Shown here piece by piece: positions 12,845-25,591 of a DNA stretch of 64,000 bases. The translations under genes and the position numbers were made by a program. A model generated the notes under the pieces. The model saw only the letters and a list, made by a program, of their open reading frames with translations. It did no database searches and was not told the origin of the DNA. Location of the stretch: contig VTPC01000403.1 in the NCBI GenBank assembly GCA_011009095.1, positions 28,698-92,697 on the forward strand, in the 5' to 3' direction. The DNA is from Ignelater luminosus. Its lineage: Eukaryota > Arthropoda > Insecta > Coleoptera > Elateridae. How positions within the stretch are numbered: the stretch's first letter is position 1; every line of letters begins with the position of its first letter.

Positions 12845-14350
12845 AGCTCTCTACTTCTTACAATAGGGGTGTGCGAACTTGGCTCTTAAAGCAAAATTGA
12901 CTTGCATAATGACAAAACACGTTCCTATAGTTTACATCTCGAAGGTCGAAGTTAAATTGCTTGGTTAAGTTTCTGCTCTAAAGGTAGTTTTTGCTAATTT
13001 TGCTTAATTCGGTCCCGGAGACCAAGTTTTCCCCCTGTCTTACGTGTAACATAAACAAAAAAAATATACCAATTTTAAGAAGTGTCATTATAACAAAATG
13101 GAGCAAGCAGAGACTAGTGGCTGTCAAAACTTAAGAAGAGACGACAAGAAGAAATGGCATTCAAAAAGAAATTGAAATTAAAATAATAGTTAGCTTTACT
13201 GATACAATCACGGGACAAAAATAGGTGAGTAAAATTGGCCTATAAGAATATTAAGGCCAAAGAACAAAAGTGAGAAACATTCAGACAGAAATGGTTTAAA
13301 AAGATTGGAATGGTAATGACAAAAGAAAATACCAGAAAACCATTACTTGGAAAGATGAGTTTGGCAACTGAGAACAAAGATACGACGAACTCTGTAAAGC
13401 AACTTCGATGTAGATTCAATGCACGACTACCTAATAATTGTCGTCAACCTTAATATTTTCTATGTACAACAAGAACTGGCGCGAAAACTTGTTAATTTGA
13501 ATGTGTTTTGGAAAAAACTTTTATTTCTAAATCTACACTCAGACTAGGCGTCTTTTATACTTTAGAGAAAACCTTTTTCAAGTTTTTCTATCTAATGAGT
13601 CGAATTAAAAGTAAGTCACAGACCTGCACCTGCATCACACAAGAGTTGATCTGGCTGACTCTGCATGCACCTGCAACATACAAGTATTCAATTTGCTGAT
13701 CATGTATAGATTTCTAAAAGTGCAACTTGTAGGTTACTTGTTGGTAATATGCAGACGGCTAGAGTTTTGGTATAAACAAGGTTGCTGTACGGTAGAAACC
13801 AACCAAACCTAGCAGCCTAATGCAATGGTGCAACGTCTAGCGTTGCAATACTTGCTTATTCTCTATTTCAATAAAATGTGAATTTTGCTATTTATGAACA
13901 GAAGTGCACGAAATTGGTCAAATAATTGATAACAAAGCAGATAAAACTTTTTTTAATAACGATGTGGCTCTTTAACAAGATATAGACTTATACATACGTT
14001 GAAGGTAATGTCAAATCATTTTAAAGGTAAACAATCGCGCCCTGGATTGGTCAAAAAGTTAACTGGTTGGGAAGTTTTTGAACTTTCTGGGTAATTAGGT
14101 ATGATTCCGACAGAAAATGGCATCTTTTGAAATGAAAACTTTCGAAAATCGTCAGTATTATCAAAAGTATCAATGTTTTTCATGAAATTTTAATATAATA
14201 TACCAGATAAGACTTCTGGTATAAAAAATGAAGAAATGTTTCTGTCAGATTCAAAACAAAAATGAAATGTTAGAATTTGGAAGTTCTTGAGCAATTTGGA
14301 CAAGTGAATTTGAGTTTTCATTATTTAGTTTTTATGGATAGTTATTGATT
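12845..14350. other. Intergenic, no gene recognised
   Basis: AT-rich sequence. Short frames such as 13508-13699 show no motif. It may include further LINE debris near 13230-13400, but I could not support it. Confidence 0.5.
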
Positions 14351-14357
14351 TTTGTCT

Positions 14358-14752
14358 TTAACAATTACATAAAACGACATTATTCTTTTTCAGACTTCCA
14401 CTTCTTGAGCTTACAAGACAATTTTCCTGATTCTTTATGAATTTGGTGCAAGGCCTTTCCATCGTATACATTTCGTTATAATTTTCAATTTTTTGACATT
14501 GCGCTTGTAGAGATTCCAATTTATCTAGGAGTAAAAAGAAATTAGCAAAAGCGTGTGTGAATGTGCAGTTGTAGCATGCCATACCAGAACGTAATATTTT
14601 AAAATAAGATAAAAGTATTTTTAATTTTTTTTTCAAGATATATCAGAAAACTACGCCTTTGTATCAAGCGTCTTATCTCGTAATAGTCTATCACATTGTG
14701 TTAAAATCTCATCAAGAGCATTCATACTTTTGGTCATTTCAAAAGTTGCCAT
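14358..14752 (-). CDS. Weak candidate small gene, possibly two exons
   Basis: An ATG at 14752-14750 opens 33 codons (MATFEMTKSMNALDEILTQC..., Leu- and charge-rich, helix-like). A pyrimidine-rich acceptor TTTTTACTCCTAG (AG at 14526-14525) then precedes a helical stretch, DKLESLQAQCQKIENYN, ending near 14358. Together they could form a small coiled-coil protein. However, no good donor in the matching phase lies at the end of the first segment (only a weak GTAG), so the model does not close. I do not recognise the product; it may be a pseudogene or chance. Confidence 0.25.
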
Positions 14753-14759
14753 TTTGTGC

Positions 14760-17700
14760 CAAACAAAAAATCACTTGATAGATCAATATAACTTGTTCTT
14801 AGTTTCCGAACATGCACAGATTAGTAGCGCGAAAAGCTTTTGTCAAAAAAATTAATGGTTACGATGACAAAACTCATTATGCAGAATAACGTCCAAATAG
14901 CGGGTAGTAGATACTCTGTATTGTGATTTAAGTTATTGATTTCTATTGTTTCTCTGATTTTCCTGGTATAATATAAAGGTGACCTCGAAATAGCACAAGA
15001 ATCATCAAATAATAAATACTGGTGTATTTCATGTTAATGTTCGCCAACTGTAGACATAGATGAGCGGTTGTACTCTGAGCAATCTCCGTTGAAGAGAAGT
15101 CCAAGCATTGCTTGACAGCACTGCTTATAAATAACCACAGATCGATTTTATGCCAGATGGTGATAGCAAGCATATCAAGAAATAGAAGAGAGCCATATTT
15201 TCAATTTCCAATGTGAATTTGATATATAGATGTTGGTTGTAGGTAATGTCTGTCTTTCATTCGACCAGAAGATGCAATTGTCTAGGTATTAAAAGCAAAC
15301 TTTGCGTTTATATTTTGATACTAAAGCAATTGTCTCACAACACTCCACGAAGATGTTTGTAACGGGTGACAGTGAAATGCATGCTCATTGCTTCCATCAG
15401 AGACATAAGACACGTTGAAGTTAGATAATATGCTACCAAAGACGCCACATCCTACATTCCTTAGCTGCAGGGCCATGTGTCTATTTCTGGTTCGTTTGTT
15501 TTTATCAGTGGTTACCTTTTTTAAAATGAAGATTGTAGTTATGTAACTGACTAGCTATAGTAAGTGGTTACCTTCTTTGATTTGCTGAAACTTGAAATAT
15601 CCTTAGGGAATAATTAATATCGGTCTCTAAACTCTCTCCAAGAGCGTTGCAGTCTTTTTCATACCATTCTTATCCAATGTTTGGGAAAAGACAATGTGAT
15701 GTTTTCTAATTTACACAGACTATCTATATCTTATTTAATACTAATAATGTGTAATATCCAACTTTATTGAGAGTTCAAGTTCATAGCAGATAATATACAA
15801 AATTGAACTGTTTCTTAAGTATTTTTATAAAACGTAAGGTTTTGCTTGTCACAATAAAAGATTACTTTGTTTAAAATGTTAAAAACGTCATTTATCTACC
15901 AAGACGGCTTTCTGTAGAAGTAGCAGTAGAATGCAAAAGAAAAGGCTTGAACATCATCGAAATGTCTTCTAAAATCTCTCTTTTGATAAAGATATACAAA
16001 ATATTTAGTACAAAGCATTTTTTAAATGTAACCTTTCCCTACCATCCTGTATTTTGGAGTAATGAACGTATTTTATCAAGTTTGGATTTTTACATGCTAA
16101 TCCTTTCTCGTGGAGTGCGTGTTAAATTGTTCAGTGTGAAATGATAACGTTACGATTTTATCGCGGTAATTTATTTTAGAATGGTTTTCCAGTGAATTTA
16201 AAAATAGGTTAGTACAAAGATTGGGGTATTTAATCTTAGCTTCCTAGCGGTGGTTTTGTTCACTATTTCAATTTGACACGCGTAATAAATAAACCACGCT
16301 TACGCTAACTTATTAAGATAGATATACGAGTGCCCATTTTATAGCATGTACTTTAATTTTAACCTAGCATGACAACATCCTATGTATATTACTTTAACGA
16401 TAAAAAGATTAATTTTGAATGTACCACGTACGTGTGTTTTATCTGCAATACATTTGTCATTCACCAGTAGGTAGCCATGTAAATCCAAAATGGAAACGAT
16501 AAAACAAACACTTCGTGTTGTGTTTATCATATTAAACAGAATACACAAAAAACATAAACATTATCATGTACTGCGTTGTATCTGACCACAAATCTCTTAC
16601 ATTGCGTAGTTTGCTGTTTCGTATCGCAGGATTATTGGATTATTCCGCTTAAATTCCCACAAAGTGGTTTGATAAATACCTGGTGCGAATATTTTCCAAA
16701 GCCGTTCTAAAACATGTATATATATCAAACTGCTTTTAAATAAAAACAATTTTAACATAACGAATATAATGAATATAAGCCTTTGTTTTCCAATTTCAAA
16801 TATGAATTTTTAACTAAAAGAGAAAACAATGTCATCCACAGTTTTTGTGTAGAAAGCCGAATGAGCTTAAGAGTTCAAGGTGAAATAACAACGCAAATAT
16901 TTTCCGAAGATTTTTAAAAATCGAAGTTGGCAGCAGCTATAAGCGGTTTAATGTAATAAGATTGAAGACGTAGTTATTTTAAGTGAATTAGTAAAACAAT
17001 GGAGCTTTCAAATTTTGGTGTCTTTATGGAAGTTTCTTTTTGCTGATTTATTTTATTTATTTGGTCGATTACCATTGAAATTAAAATACTATTTTTGTAT
17101 TTCAGACAGGCTTGAGATTACTGAGAATAAAAAGCAGAAATTAAGTTTTCACAGCGAAACACCTTCTTAAAAAGATATTAATTTAGTTAGACAAGATGTC
17201 GAAGTTGTAAGAAAAGCAACAAATTATAAAACTTGTTTAACAATTTATTAAGATTTTCTAATGTTGATCATATTGATGTATCTTAAAAGGTTGCCAAATA
17301 CTAATGTTAGATTTCAGACCAAAAGGTATGAAAAAAAAATAATAGAAAATCGAAGGAGCAGAGACAAAGTTGCACAGCTAAAATGTAGAAAAGAAAGCCA
17401 AAAAGAGCAAAAAAGTCTGCTATTTAAAGTATCCTGAAGTCTAATTATCGGCGACAGCTAGTGTTTATAAATGAAAGTAGAAATTACTAAATTTATTTAG
17501 TGAAATCAATTGTCTCATAATTTAAAAATATTCATACCATTTATTCAACTAAAAGTTGCATCTTTACAAAATAAATTATAAATAAGTTTAAATAATTTTT
17601 CTTATATGTAAATTATACTGAGTCAGAACCGTTAGAATAACATTTCATTGAGAATTTATGCTACCTGCTTCTTTTTTATTTGTTGGTGACATCAGTTTGT

Positions 17701-18090
17701 TAGCATAGAAATCTTCAGCGTTGTAGAGTAAGTCCTTTTGTCTTGATTTGTTTTAAGTATTCCTGAAATTCAAACAGGTAAAAAAATAGGAACTTTAATA
17801 ATTATATTAAGATTCAGCAGAAAAAACTTGTATAGGAAACGCTGCGCTGTAAAGTTTTCCATTGTGAAGTAAAATGTGAAGGCTTTGTTAACATCTGTTG
17901 TGTATGGAATTGGAAATTAATCACTGACCGAAGTTGTAACGCTTTTTACAGAACTGATCTGAAAATCAATTTTGTAGCGGTATAGGTTTTGAAAACTTTA
18001 TTCTTGGTTACGATGCATTCACTGTCGGGACTGGTTTCTTTTCGGACGAGCTGTCTGTAGCGTAGAGTAAATGGTTTTCCATAAACACAT
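14760..18090. other. Intergenic, no gene recognised
   Basis: AT-rich sequence with scattered short frames (14943-15173, 15947-16144, 16339-16548), none with recognisable content. The frame at 17946-18134 may continue the retroelement relic that follows. Confidence 0.5.
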
Positions 18091-18094
18091 TTTA

Positions 18095-18342
18095 CGTGGA
18101 TATCGGTAGTTTCCAGGAAATCCATTTGCGACAATGCGGGTATGTGGTAGAAGGTACATGTTTACGGACATCTTGGATGCTTATTTCCGTTGTATAAGCC
18201 TTTGTCATACCCATAGTTCCATGCATTGTATGCACAATTTTGCGAAGAGGATGTTGTCGGGTATTGTTCAATATTTGTACTATCGTTGTACTCATAAATG
18301 AGAATGCAGTGAATTCCGTGTCTAACAGGGCAGAAAAGTGGC
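18095..18342 (-). pseudogene. Possible LTR-retroelement protease region (relic)
   Basis: The minus strand reads ALLDTEFTAFSFMSTTIV, which resembles the active-site loop of retroelement aspartic proteases (A-L-L-D-T-G-S/T then a serine/phenylalanine-rich strand), with the usual Gly replaced by Glu. It continues about 60 residues, ending VRKHVPSTTYPHC, before a frame change. The arrangement is reminiscent of BEL/Pao or Gypsy pol. The flanks (17946-18090 and 18350-19830) hold frameshifted minus-strand pieces that could be more of the same polyprotein. No LTRs were found. Confidence 0.4.
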
Positions 18343-18344
18343 GG

Positions 18345-20394
18345 CTTTTAATTTTGACTCATTGGGATGATCGATTCACGGTTGCTTTGCAGACAATTTG
18401 AATTTTTAGAATTTCGACATGGTCAGTCTACAGAAACTATATTTTTTATTCATATTGAAAGCAGAACAAAATTGGTTTGTTCAAGGGCCCCCTCCTAGCT
18501 TGCAAAAACAATTAAATGTATATAAGAAAAAATAATTTTATGCTGTCGACAAACAGAATCGGACGGCAATCTTTATTTTGCCCCCCCCCCCCCTGGAGAA
18601 AATCCTGCAGGCGCCGTTGGGTTTGTTTCTACAATTTGAGCATATTGAGGCAGACTCAGTAGGTTGTCTTCGTTGTTTTGTCGGTTTAGAATTTCTGCAA
18701 ACTGAGGACGTCTAGCATTGAATTAAGATTGAAATAAGAGCGGTCGACAAAAACTCTTGGACGATATTTCTTTATAAATGCTTTAATACTCTTTAGTTGC
18801 CTCTACCAAATTGGCTACGATCGTGTAATCGGTCTTCTGTAGGTAGAGGCAGTATTCAGTACATCTCTTGGACTTCGTACAGATTATCACGACAATACAT
18901 TAGATATGCAGAACGGCTACAAATCCATTTTCACATTAAACACGTTAGGTGATTTGCGCGATAGTCGGTTGGCAAATATAAATCTTCGAAGTTGTTCTGA
19001 AAGCTGTTCTCCGTCTTCCATTGCTTGTAGTTGTTGCGTTACCAGCATCTCGGGTTAATAGCTCAAGCATTACAGCTAATTATGAAGTTATCTTCTTAGA
19101 TGTCAATCGTAATACAACCTGACCTCTTCTACTTTTTCCAAACCAAAAATTGGATTGTTCTTGCTATTGAACTTTAATATCAGACAGACAAAATGTAATT
19201 TACTTATCTTCGGTCTTCTGGAATTAAGGGAGGAAGAGTTTGTAGTGAAAGAGGCGATATAATTTGTGATACTTGGGAGAGAAGGGTTTGGTGTACACTC
19301 GACGTGTAAGGTTGTTTAGACTCAATCATCCAGAAGTCTTCCCTTGATGAAAATCGTTTTTCACCTCCTAGGTAGCAACTAAATTGGCAACGTTGCTCTT
19401 TTATCAAACCTTTTATAGATACATTAAAGTTCTTTCTTCTTTGGGCAGTATATCCACCCTATATAAATGTCACTGTCTTCGAGTTCAACCATTGTTTTTT
19501 CATTGGAAGAACTTGTATCTTACTGTACTGTTGCCATCTCCACATACTGGAACCTGTTCTTCAGTAGATTAAGTGACTGCAATTCCTGCATCCTGGTCTA
19601 CTTAACGATTCTTGGACTGAGAGTTCTTTCTGTTTGGTTTTGGAATATCTTGGATTGGGAGTTCCTGTTTGGGCGTCAAGACTGTAACTCTTTTTTTTTG
19701 CAAGAGGTAGACGGTATATACGGATCTATGCTCAAGCGCCAGATTTTAAAAAGTTTACTTTCTTCGGTTTCAGCGATTTCTTCCACGGATCGCCTGTAGT
19801 GAAAAAAAGGTGCTCAAGAAGTCTCTTCAAAATAGCTAAAACTTAAAATGTGGGAAAAGTGCAAACTGCAGAAATAAAAGGTATATTTATACGATGAAAA
19901 TGGTCGATCAAGGGTGTAAGTAATGTCTGTATTGGTATGTCTGCATAAGCTATGGGATATACAGTTTGTCTTACAATTCTGTCTTGGTTTCGCTATTGGA
20001 AGCGGAACACAAACTATGCTAATGCATTTGGGTACGCGGGGTATAATAGGCGATGCGAGTAAGGTCAGATTGTGCGCTGGCTTACAGCGCGGCGCGAATG
20101 CGATGCCTTGTATTTTGGAAACAGATCTAGCCTCTCAACAGAACTTGAGTTTTTTTCTAAACAGTAACTTAATTATTAACGTTATAAATTGTTATTGTAG
20201 CTTTATTAAAAATCTGCATTGGAAATCCATATGGAATGGATAAGTGTTAGGGAACCCCACTGTAGTTTTCCATTATGCAGTAAAATCTAGATGTAGATTT
20301 TTTATTATTATCGATTATACATGCTTTGGGTTGGAGTTTGGTTAGTAACTGGTAACTAGTTTTAATTTTACATTAAGCATTGGACGTACACTCA
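18345..20394. other. Possible retroelement debris, otherwise no gene recognised
   Basis: Minus-strand fragments (for example 19204-19407 with EDFWMIESKQPY, and RRSVEEIAETEESKLFKIW near 19740-19800) have a protein-like composition but are broken. Plus-strand frames here are shadows of these. A run of 13 C at 18581-18593 is a simple repeat. A GC-richer patch lies at 20030-20110. Confidence 0.3.
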
Positions 20395-20396
20395 TA

Positions 20397-21589
20397 CGAG
20401 GGCGGTTCAGTAAGTACCCGTGTGTGACGACAGAAGGCGTTCCTGAGGGAAGTTGGTGTTATCATCGTGTGCTGCCATCTATCAAATGACGGTATAACAA
20501 ATTGCAGACTGATTGACAGGTTAGTTTCGATTTGACAGCCATTTGAGTAAAACGTGTTTCGTGATTTTAGCTAAGATAGAAAAAGAGCAGTATCGTTCGG
20601 TAATTCGCTTTCTGTTTTTGGATGGGAAAAAATGCGAGGAGATAAAAGCAAAGTTGGATGCTGTTTATGGGGACACTTCGCCATCTATGACCACAGTTAG
20701 ATATTGGTTCAACGAATTTAAACGTGGGCGAACATCCGTTTTTGATGAGGAGCGACCAGGACGCCCGGCAGACGTGGTTACCGAGGAAATCATTCAAAAA
20801 GTCCACGACATGATTCTCGCTGATCGACGAACGAAAGTGCGTGAAGTAGCAGAGGCCGTAGGTATGTCGACCAGAACGGCAATTAATATTTTACATGATA
20901 AGTTGTCGATGAAAAATTGTCGGCGCGATGGGTGCCGCGATTGCTAACGGTGGACAACAAGCGGATGCGGCTGTTAACTTCGAAGCAGTGTTTGGAGCAA
21001 TTTAAGCGAAATCCGAAGGAGTTTTTGCGTCGAGTTGTCACCGTTGATGAAACCTGGATTCATCATTACACACCAGAAACTAAGCAACAATCAAAACAAT
21101 GGATTTCTCCCGGTGAATCTACTCCAAAGAAGGCGAAGATGGTTCCATCGGCCGGAAAGGTCATGGCGACGATTTTTTGGGATGCGAACGGCGTCATCCT
21201 CATGGATTTTTTAGAAAAAGGAAGAACGATCACTGGACAATACTACAGTGAGTTATTAGACAGCTTCGACAAAAAATTGAAGGAGACACGGCCGCATTTG
21301 GCGAAAAACAAGGTGCTGTTTCACCACGATAACGACTTTTTCTTGTTTCCTAATATAAAGAAATGGCTTGCGGGAAAAAAATTTAGCTCAAACGAGGAAG
21401 TCATCGCCGAGATAGAGGCGTATTTTGGAGAGTTCGACAAATCCTATTTTTTGGAGAGGTTAAAAAAATGGCAGGAACGTTGGGAGAAGTGTATATTTCT
21501 AAAAGGAGACTATGTTGAAAAATAAAAAAAAATTTTTGAAAAAAATTGTGTCTTCATTTCTAACACGGGTACTTATTGAACCGCCCTCG
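20397..21589 (+). mobile_element. Mariner element B (DD34D) with internal deletion
   Basis: The terminal inverted repeats begin CGAGGGCGGTTCAGTAAGTA (left, 20397) and CGAGGGCGGTTCAATAAGTA (right, inverted, ending 21589). The left end is flanked by TA; the right TA has mutated to TG. Total length is 1,193 bp. Terminal repeats starting CGAGGG and a transposase ending GDYVEK resemble the mellifera/capitata-type mariners, a tentative subfamily call. Confidence 0.9.
20543..21525 (+). pseudogene. Mariner B transposase pseudogene
   Basis: The expected start Met is mutated to ATA at 20576-20578. The N-terminal HTH half is intact (IEKEQYRSVIRFLF... RWVPRLL) up to a one-base deletion in an A run near 20912-20916. 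The catalytic domain follows in another frame, with VDETWIHH and HHDN. The roughly 33 residues that should separate the second and third aspartates are deleted: HHDN is joined directly to DFFLFPN. With the DD34D spacing destroyed, the enzyme cannot be active. The C-terminus (KGDYVEK, stop at 21525) is intact. Confidence 0.9.
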
Positions 21590-22256
21590 TGCATTTGAAT
21601 TGAGTTACGATTTTAAAGTCTTTCACTTAAAGAACTGTTGATTATGGTTACTACATGTATTTACTGTTAAGTAAAGATATACTTATTATTGTCAACATTT
21701 ATATTGTTCATTGTTAAATGAATTTATCGTTTAATGTTCTAATTTTGGTTAATTGCTATGAGTATCAGATATCTGGTGAAAAAGTTATCTAAATTCGTTT
21801 TTTAACATAATTATTTTAATATTAACCGTAATATCACTAGGAAATAGTATTGCAAATTTTATATTTGTAAAAAGGTAAAATTTTTCTGATTTATTTGTAC
21901 GTGCTAATAGGTTGTTGGCAATCCTTTTTCATAAAATCATAGTGGCGCCCTTGAATTTTAGATTTACCAAATTTAGCTACAACGCAGGCTTGAGCTGTTT
22001 CCCTTTCCCAAATCTAGTTGAAGTTGTCTCGACATCATCAAACATGAAGCTAAATAGCACATACCAGCCTCTTAACTTTCTGCATTGCCGACTTTTTGGA
22101 ACAAAAGAAGTTGTAAGTTTAGTTTATTTAATTGCACATTGCAATCTTGGAGCAAGTGTTGTTGTAAAGTATTACAAGCAGCTGGTGAATATGCTAAAAG
22201 TCATTCATTTTGTGTATTAATAATTAAGTAGAATGATTTGACTCTAAGAATTTATT
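21590..22256. other. Intergenic, no gene recognised
   Basis: AT-rich sequence. The open frame at 21912-22220 has no recognisable motif. Confidence 0.5.
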
Positions 22257-22788
22257 AGGTTTGTTCGTTTGTTGTAATAAGTTGAGATATCACAAGTTGG
22301 CGTGTTCGTTTGTTGCACTAAACAAGTTGTTGGCTGTTCGCTGACTTTAAAGTTCAGGTTCCGAACACGTTCAATCTGTATCACCTTTCGAGCAAGTACA
22401 AGTTGTACTGGCGAATTTGACCTTTAACTAGCGTTGCAGAAAATGTAAACATATACAAATACCTAACCTAAGAATTTTCATGAGGTAATTGAGATTGCGT
22501 GTGTGCTGACTGCGGGACATGTTTTGGAAATTAAGTAAAAAATAAAAACAATTATGATATTTTATTAAGATGGGGACAACTAGTTATTATTTTATTACTA
22601 ATTCATCGAAATTCGAAACTTAGGTTATGTCAGATGAAAACTATAAATCTATTAAAACAGGTTAAAACTGTGCCAACATGTGATGAAAGCGTTCGTTGCA
22701 AACATGTTCTTTGTTCGTCTCAACTTGTTCTTGTGACGTTACTAACTTGAACTAAGTATAACTTATCACAAGCCAGATGAACAAACCT
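22257..22788. mobile_element. Possible MITE with AGGTTTGTTC termini
   Basis: The left end reads AGGTTTGTTCGTTTGTTG and the right end, inverted, AGGTTTGTTCATCTGGCTTG. Both have subterminal TGTTCGTTTGTTG-like and ACAAGTTG motifs repeated in the interior. The 532 bp carries no coding capacity. A clear target duplication was not found, so this is a tentative call. Confidence 0.45.
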
Positions 22789-22789
22789 G

Positions 22790-25589
22790 TTGTTTCCACT
22801 TTATTTGTGTCTGCGGTACTGACCTAAGCCCAAAAAAGCTTTGAATGTAAAACTGCTCTACTTAGTAATTAAGAACTAGAGTGCTTATTAAATATTACGC
22901 AAAAGATATGTTTTAGTTATTTTAATCAATAATGTAGAATAAATAAAATCAAAATTCTGAATAAGTGGAATATTTATGAAAATAAGAAGCATCTCATCAA
23001 GCTCTTTATTTACCATTAGCGGTTATAAAATTTTCGTCATTTCTTTACTGTCATTTTAATGAATCAAAATTAATTAATACGCCCTTTATTTTTTTATAAT
23101 TTGTAATGTTCAATATTTATTAATGTAGACGTATTGAAAAACGAATAATTCAACACATGATTAACATTCTAAAGATTATAAACCATAAATCTTCGATACT
23201 GCGACTTTGCCCAACTCTTATCCTAATATGTATCTAGGAACTCTATTAAATTTTATGATGCATCGACACCTATAAAATTTCTAAAGAAATATACAGGGTA
23301 TTACAACATAAAAATTTTGAGTAAAGAAACTTTTCTTGAACAAAAAAGAGACTTTCTATACTTTTTTATTTGTTTTTTACTGCGTTTCTCGTAAAGGTTT
23401 GGCTTTGATTTGTACGATCTTCATGGATTCATAAACTTAATAGCTTTTATTGGTAGAAACGGTATTTTTTGACAGTACAAACGATGCCGAATGTTTAAAC
23501 AAAATATTGAGTTTATCGCAATCAAATCATCTTATGGAAGGTATAAAGAAGAGATACAAAAATCTAAATTTAAAAACAGAATTAATGATGTTTTCCAAAT
23601 TGGAATCGATCCTGTTAATTATAAAAATTTTAAAAGAAGGTAGAAACAAAACATTTCATATATCTTATGCATTTCAGTGAACGTATCAATTTATTTTATT
23701 AGTTATTAAACGAGAAATAACAATTAACTAAATGCTCCCTTTTTTTCTTACAAGCCTCTCGAGTTACGCAAAGTATAATGAAGCTGATGTTGCTAAATCC
23801 ACGTTAATTATCGTGGCAAGCTTTCAAAAACTCTTTTAATTAAAAAAAGTTTTCTTACGCAGGCTTTCTGTTTGTCTTGGAACGATACTTGCAGATACAT
23901 TATGCGCTGTAAAGTCATCAAATTTTTCTAATTGAGCTTTGTCACAATCAAATTAGAAGTTTTAAAAATAAAAATTTCCTAAGGACCTTTCTCGGTTGAA
24001 ACTTTGCGTCTTTCTTAAGATATTAAATTTAAATATTATCTCGAATTTCTTTATGACGGTATTGACTATTCCTCCTTGAATTAAATAAGTTCTTTGCTGT
24101 GACCTATCTCATTTGTAGCTTCAGTAGCTTTCGAAATTTCCAATTCCGAACATCGAATTTTAGGATATGGTTACAAAAGAATCGTCTGTATTTCACTTTG
24201 CTCTTTATGTTAACGGATCTCGAATTTTTTCTTGCTACCGAATACGATCTTGTTTTATCGGTGCTCGGTAGAGTCAAATTTAAAGACTTGTCTCAGATCA
24301 TTTACTTGAGAATCTACCTAAACATTTTTCAATGTGGATTTCTAGAAAGTCACAGACAAGAACATAACAAAAGAATTGAAATTTTTCATTTTGATTTAAA
24401 GAATTTATAATTTCTCCATGTTTAAAAACTTTATTTTCATAGAAAGAACAGTTCTCAGTTGCATTGTACAACCTGCAAGAGAAGTTGTGAAATTGTAAGA
24501 TTAAGTATTCTCTATGGTGCTATAAGTGTTGGACAAACCAAGTGTTCGTGCATAAAGTTAATTTAAACTGTACTAAACTATATTTTAAATGACATTAGAG
24601 CGTGTGTATTACTCTAATAAATCGCATAATTAAAATTTATGCATTTAATTATCTACATTTAGGTTATTTTGTAAAGCTCTTTGTCGTAAAGGAACAAATT
24701 TGTGTTTTACAATATTGTTAACTAGCTAGTCGATTAAATCAAACTCTAAAAGCAAATATTGAAGTCGAGTATTTCAGTCTTTATAATATATACAAGATAA
24801 ACGAACGCTTTTGAAATGCAGGGAACCAAAAGCTGCGAAAGAAGCTTATGTTGATAATGAATGAATTAAGATGATATTGATTGTTTCTCAACAGTTCTGT
24901 TTGCAGTCAGTACTACAATCATTACGATGAAGGACGTTTTGTCTCGGTAACTTACTTTGTTGCCTAAGAAAAAAAGGTAGGACTGCAAACAAATCAACGT
25001 AAACAAAGCATCGTTCTGACACTCTAGAATTCTTAAACCTTTGATAAACTAGTCTCAAATTACAGTGATTTGTTTTTAACCCACAGTTTGTAGTACAGCT
25101 TATAGTTATCCTACTATAGGGCTTAAGGTCAAAAGAGAAGCCTAATATCAAAACTGCAAACAAAGAAGATGTATTTGATATCATCTATAGGGTGTGGGCC
25201 ACTACTTACGCAATTTGCATTACTTAATAAAAAAATACAAAAGTGATTTTATGAATCTTTACAAACTTACCGTTTCTAAGATATTGGATGTTAAAGTTTT
25301 ATCAGATCTTTTATTTTCTTTAGTATATCAGACCTAACCTTAAGTATCTTTGCATAATTCTTACCGTAAGACGTCTACGCCACTGGTCAGAAGTAATTCC
25401 ATCTTTTGTACAATTTATACATAATTTACTAAAGAAAACCGTCATTCTCGAAAAATATCAGCGTTTTCAAAATCCTCCAAACTTAATGAACACGTCATCA
25501 TTTTACTGCACCTATTTCAGAAAATGACGGTTATTGTCGTTAGTTATTTCTAAACCCATAATCAAAAAACGGTGATAGTCGTTCTAAAC
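22790..25589. other. Intergenic, no gene recognised
   Basis: AT-rich sequence. Frames at 23450-23680, 24099-24410 and 24888-25184 show no known motif. A TATACAGGGTATTACAAC fragment (23291-23308) resembles a Tc1-type terminus without a visible partner. Confidence 0.5.
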
Positions 25590-25591
25590 TA

